Source: Saksenaea vasiformis B4078
Taxonomy: Eukaryota; Mucoromycota; Mucoromycetes; Mucorales; Saksenaeaceae
Direction: 5' to 3'
NCBI GenBank assembly: GCA_000697055.1
Contig: JNDT01001364.1
Coordinates: 1-20,390 of the forward strand
Length of the DNA stretch: 20,390 nt
The notes below the pieces were generated by a model. That model had not been told where the DNA came from. It saw only the letters and a list, made by a program, of their open reading frames with translations, and did no database searches. Position 1 is the stretch's first letter. Every line of letters starts with the position of its first letter. Both the position numbers and the translations under genes were made by a program. Below are positions 19,534 through 20,390 of the stretch, in pieces.

Positions 19534-20390
19534 TTAATCAATTTTCCATCCTTCTCTCTTTAAATCATCAAGTGCCCATTGTGCATCTTCATTTCCTTGA
19601 TCTGCCGCTTTTTGGTACCATTCAAATGCTTTGTTGATGTCTCTCTTTTCCCATCTGTAAATATATCCAAGTTCCATTTGCGCATATTTATTTCCTTGAT
19701 TTGCTGCTTTTTGGAACCATTCAATTGCTTTGTCGATGTCTTCCTTTTCTCTCCTGTAAATATATCCAAGTGCATTTTGCGCATCTTCATTTCCTTGATC
19801 CGCCGATCTCTGGTACCATTCAATTGCCTTGTCGATGTCCTTCTTCACTTCACGTCCTGTATAATACATCCCTCCAAGTGTGTATTGCGCATCTTCATTT
19901 CCTTGATCAGCTGCATTTTTGCACCATTCATACGCCTTGGAGAGCAATTCCTCTGCTTTCTGATCGTCCTCCTCCACACCCCACCCATAGTAATACAACA
20001 CTCCAAAATTGTATTGCCCAATTCCATGTCCCTGATCTGCTGCTTTTCCGTACCATTCAGCCGCTTTCTTATCGTTTTCAGGTACACCTTTTCCATAGTA
20101 GCACATATTCCCAAGTTTGGCTTGTGCATCGGCATTTCCTTGCTCTGCTGCCTTCTCGTACCATCTAACTGCGTTCTTGTTGTCTCGATCTGCGCCTCGT
20201 CCATATCTGTACATATCACCAAGTCTGGTCTGGGCGTCGCTGTTTCCCTGATCAGCTGGCTTTCTGTACCATTACATTGCTTTAACGTAGTCTTTATCCA
20301 CATGTATCCCACGATAGTATTCCTCGCCGAGTTGAAACTGTACTCTGTTATCATCCCAGTCGATCACATTTTTGTGTAGGTTGTTGTCTT
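19534..20390 (-). pseudogene. Sel1-repeat gene, copy C (5' part beyond the right edge), with one nonsense codon
   Basis: The minus strand from the right edge to TAA at 19534-19536 encodes seven Sel1 units and a terminal partial unit. The consensus is A..LG.MY..G..V..D..KA.EWY.KAADQG, with the same insert-bearing unit (SKAYEWCKNAADQG) as copy B and 33-residue units at the end (DIDKAIEWFQKAANQG). The first visible unit matches copy A almost exactly but has TAA at 20272-20274 where copy A has AAA, between KAM and WYRK. Translation restarting at the next ATG (20214) would give 226 residues of repeats only. The last unit is intact, unlike copy B. The N-terminal MACPF-like part, if present, lies beyond the window. 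It could still be an expressed short Sel1 protein. Confidence 0.65.
20187..20390. repeat. Long direct repeat, right copy (matches 1-204)
   Basis: See the left copy. The differences are at 20224, 20260, 20273, 20291, 20294, 20301 and 20346 or within a base or two of these by eye. The match continues to the last base of the window, so the duplicated segment probably extends beyond it. Confidence 0.9.

Noticed and set aside
19579..20379. A 266-codon plus-strand frame, and similar plus-strand frames at 2456-3139
   Set aside because: They are antisense shadows of the Sel1 repeats. The repeated codon pattern keeps the opposite strand open and yields repetitive Phe/Ile/Cys-rich nonsense.
1..20390. 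The window as a circular molecule with overlapping ends
   Set aside because: The end repeats differ at seven scattered positions, including one that creates a stop codon, so they are paralogues and not the same locus.
1..20390. CRISPR arrays, tRNA and rRNA genes
   Set aside because: No regularly spaced short direct repeats other than protein-coding Sel1 units, no tRNA-like T-arm with a matching cloverleaf, and no rRNA-like conserved stretch was found by eye.

Overview
The window looks like nuclear DNA of a filamentous fungus, most likely Mucoromycota (Mucorales-type). Three observations support this: short GT-AG introns of roughly 44-77 nt in almost every gene, fungal gene families (an Htf1/Phx1-type homeodomain factor, a DUF1772 membrane protein, a UBE2S-type E2), and a TnpB/Fanzor-like gene whose motifs resemble a family I recall from Mucorales genomes. 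The phylum is an inference; no rRNA or marker gene is present.

Layout. The left end (1-4810, minus strand) holds two tandem copies of a multi-exon gene family. Each has an N-terminal region with two MACPF-like signatures, an acidic linker and C-terminal Sel1 (TPR-like) repeats. Copy A (off the left edge to 1547) is open over all visible exons. Copy B (2174-4810) keeps the same exon layout but has in-frame stops. A third copy (C, 19534 to the right edge, minus strand) shows only its Sel1 part and has a nonsense codon. The first and last 204 bases of the window belong to copies A and C and match at 197 of 204 positions.

The middle is host sequence: a three-exon homeobox gene (6680-8100, minus), a tentative small gene upstream of it (8540-9025, minus), a small secreted cysteine-rich protein (10674-10952, minus), a five-exon UBE2S orthologue with the APC/C-binding C-terminal LRRL tail (13366-14393, plus), a tentative micro-gene (14478-14688, minus) and a DUF1772 membrane protein (14915-15358, plus). 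About 1.9 kb (4811-6679), 1.6 kb (9026-10673) and 2.4 kb (10953-13365) carry no gene I can support beyond one weak ORF.

The most interesting locus is 15509-18535 (minus): a decayed, intron-containing gene for a TnpB/Fanzor-like RuvC-fold nuclease. In order it shows a canonical PIP-box-like peptide, a lysine-rich coiled coil, a CCHC zinc knuckle, the RuvC-I motif GVDPGVTD, a GNA motif and a C-terminal four-cysteine zinc ribbon. It carries several one-base frameshifts, one of them inside the RuvC-I motif, an in-frame stop, and Asn where the last RuvC Asp is expected. It sits beside Sel1 copy C. The host genes do not form an operon; their proximity looks incidental.
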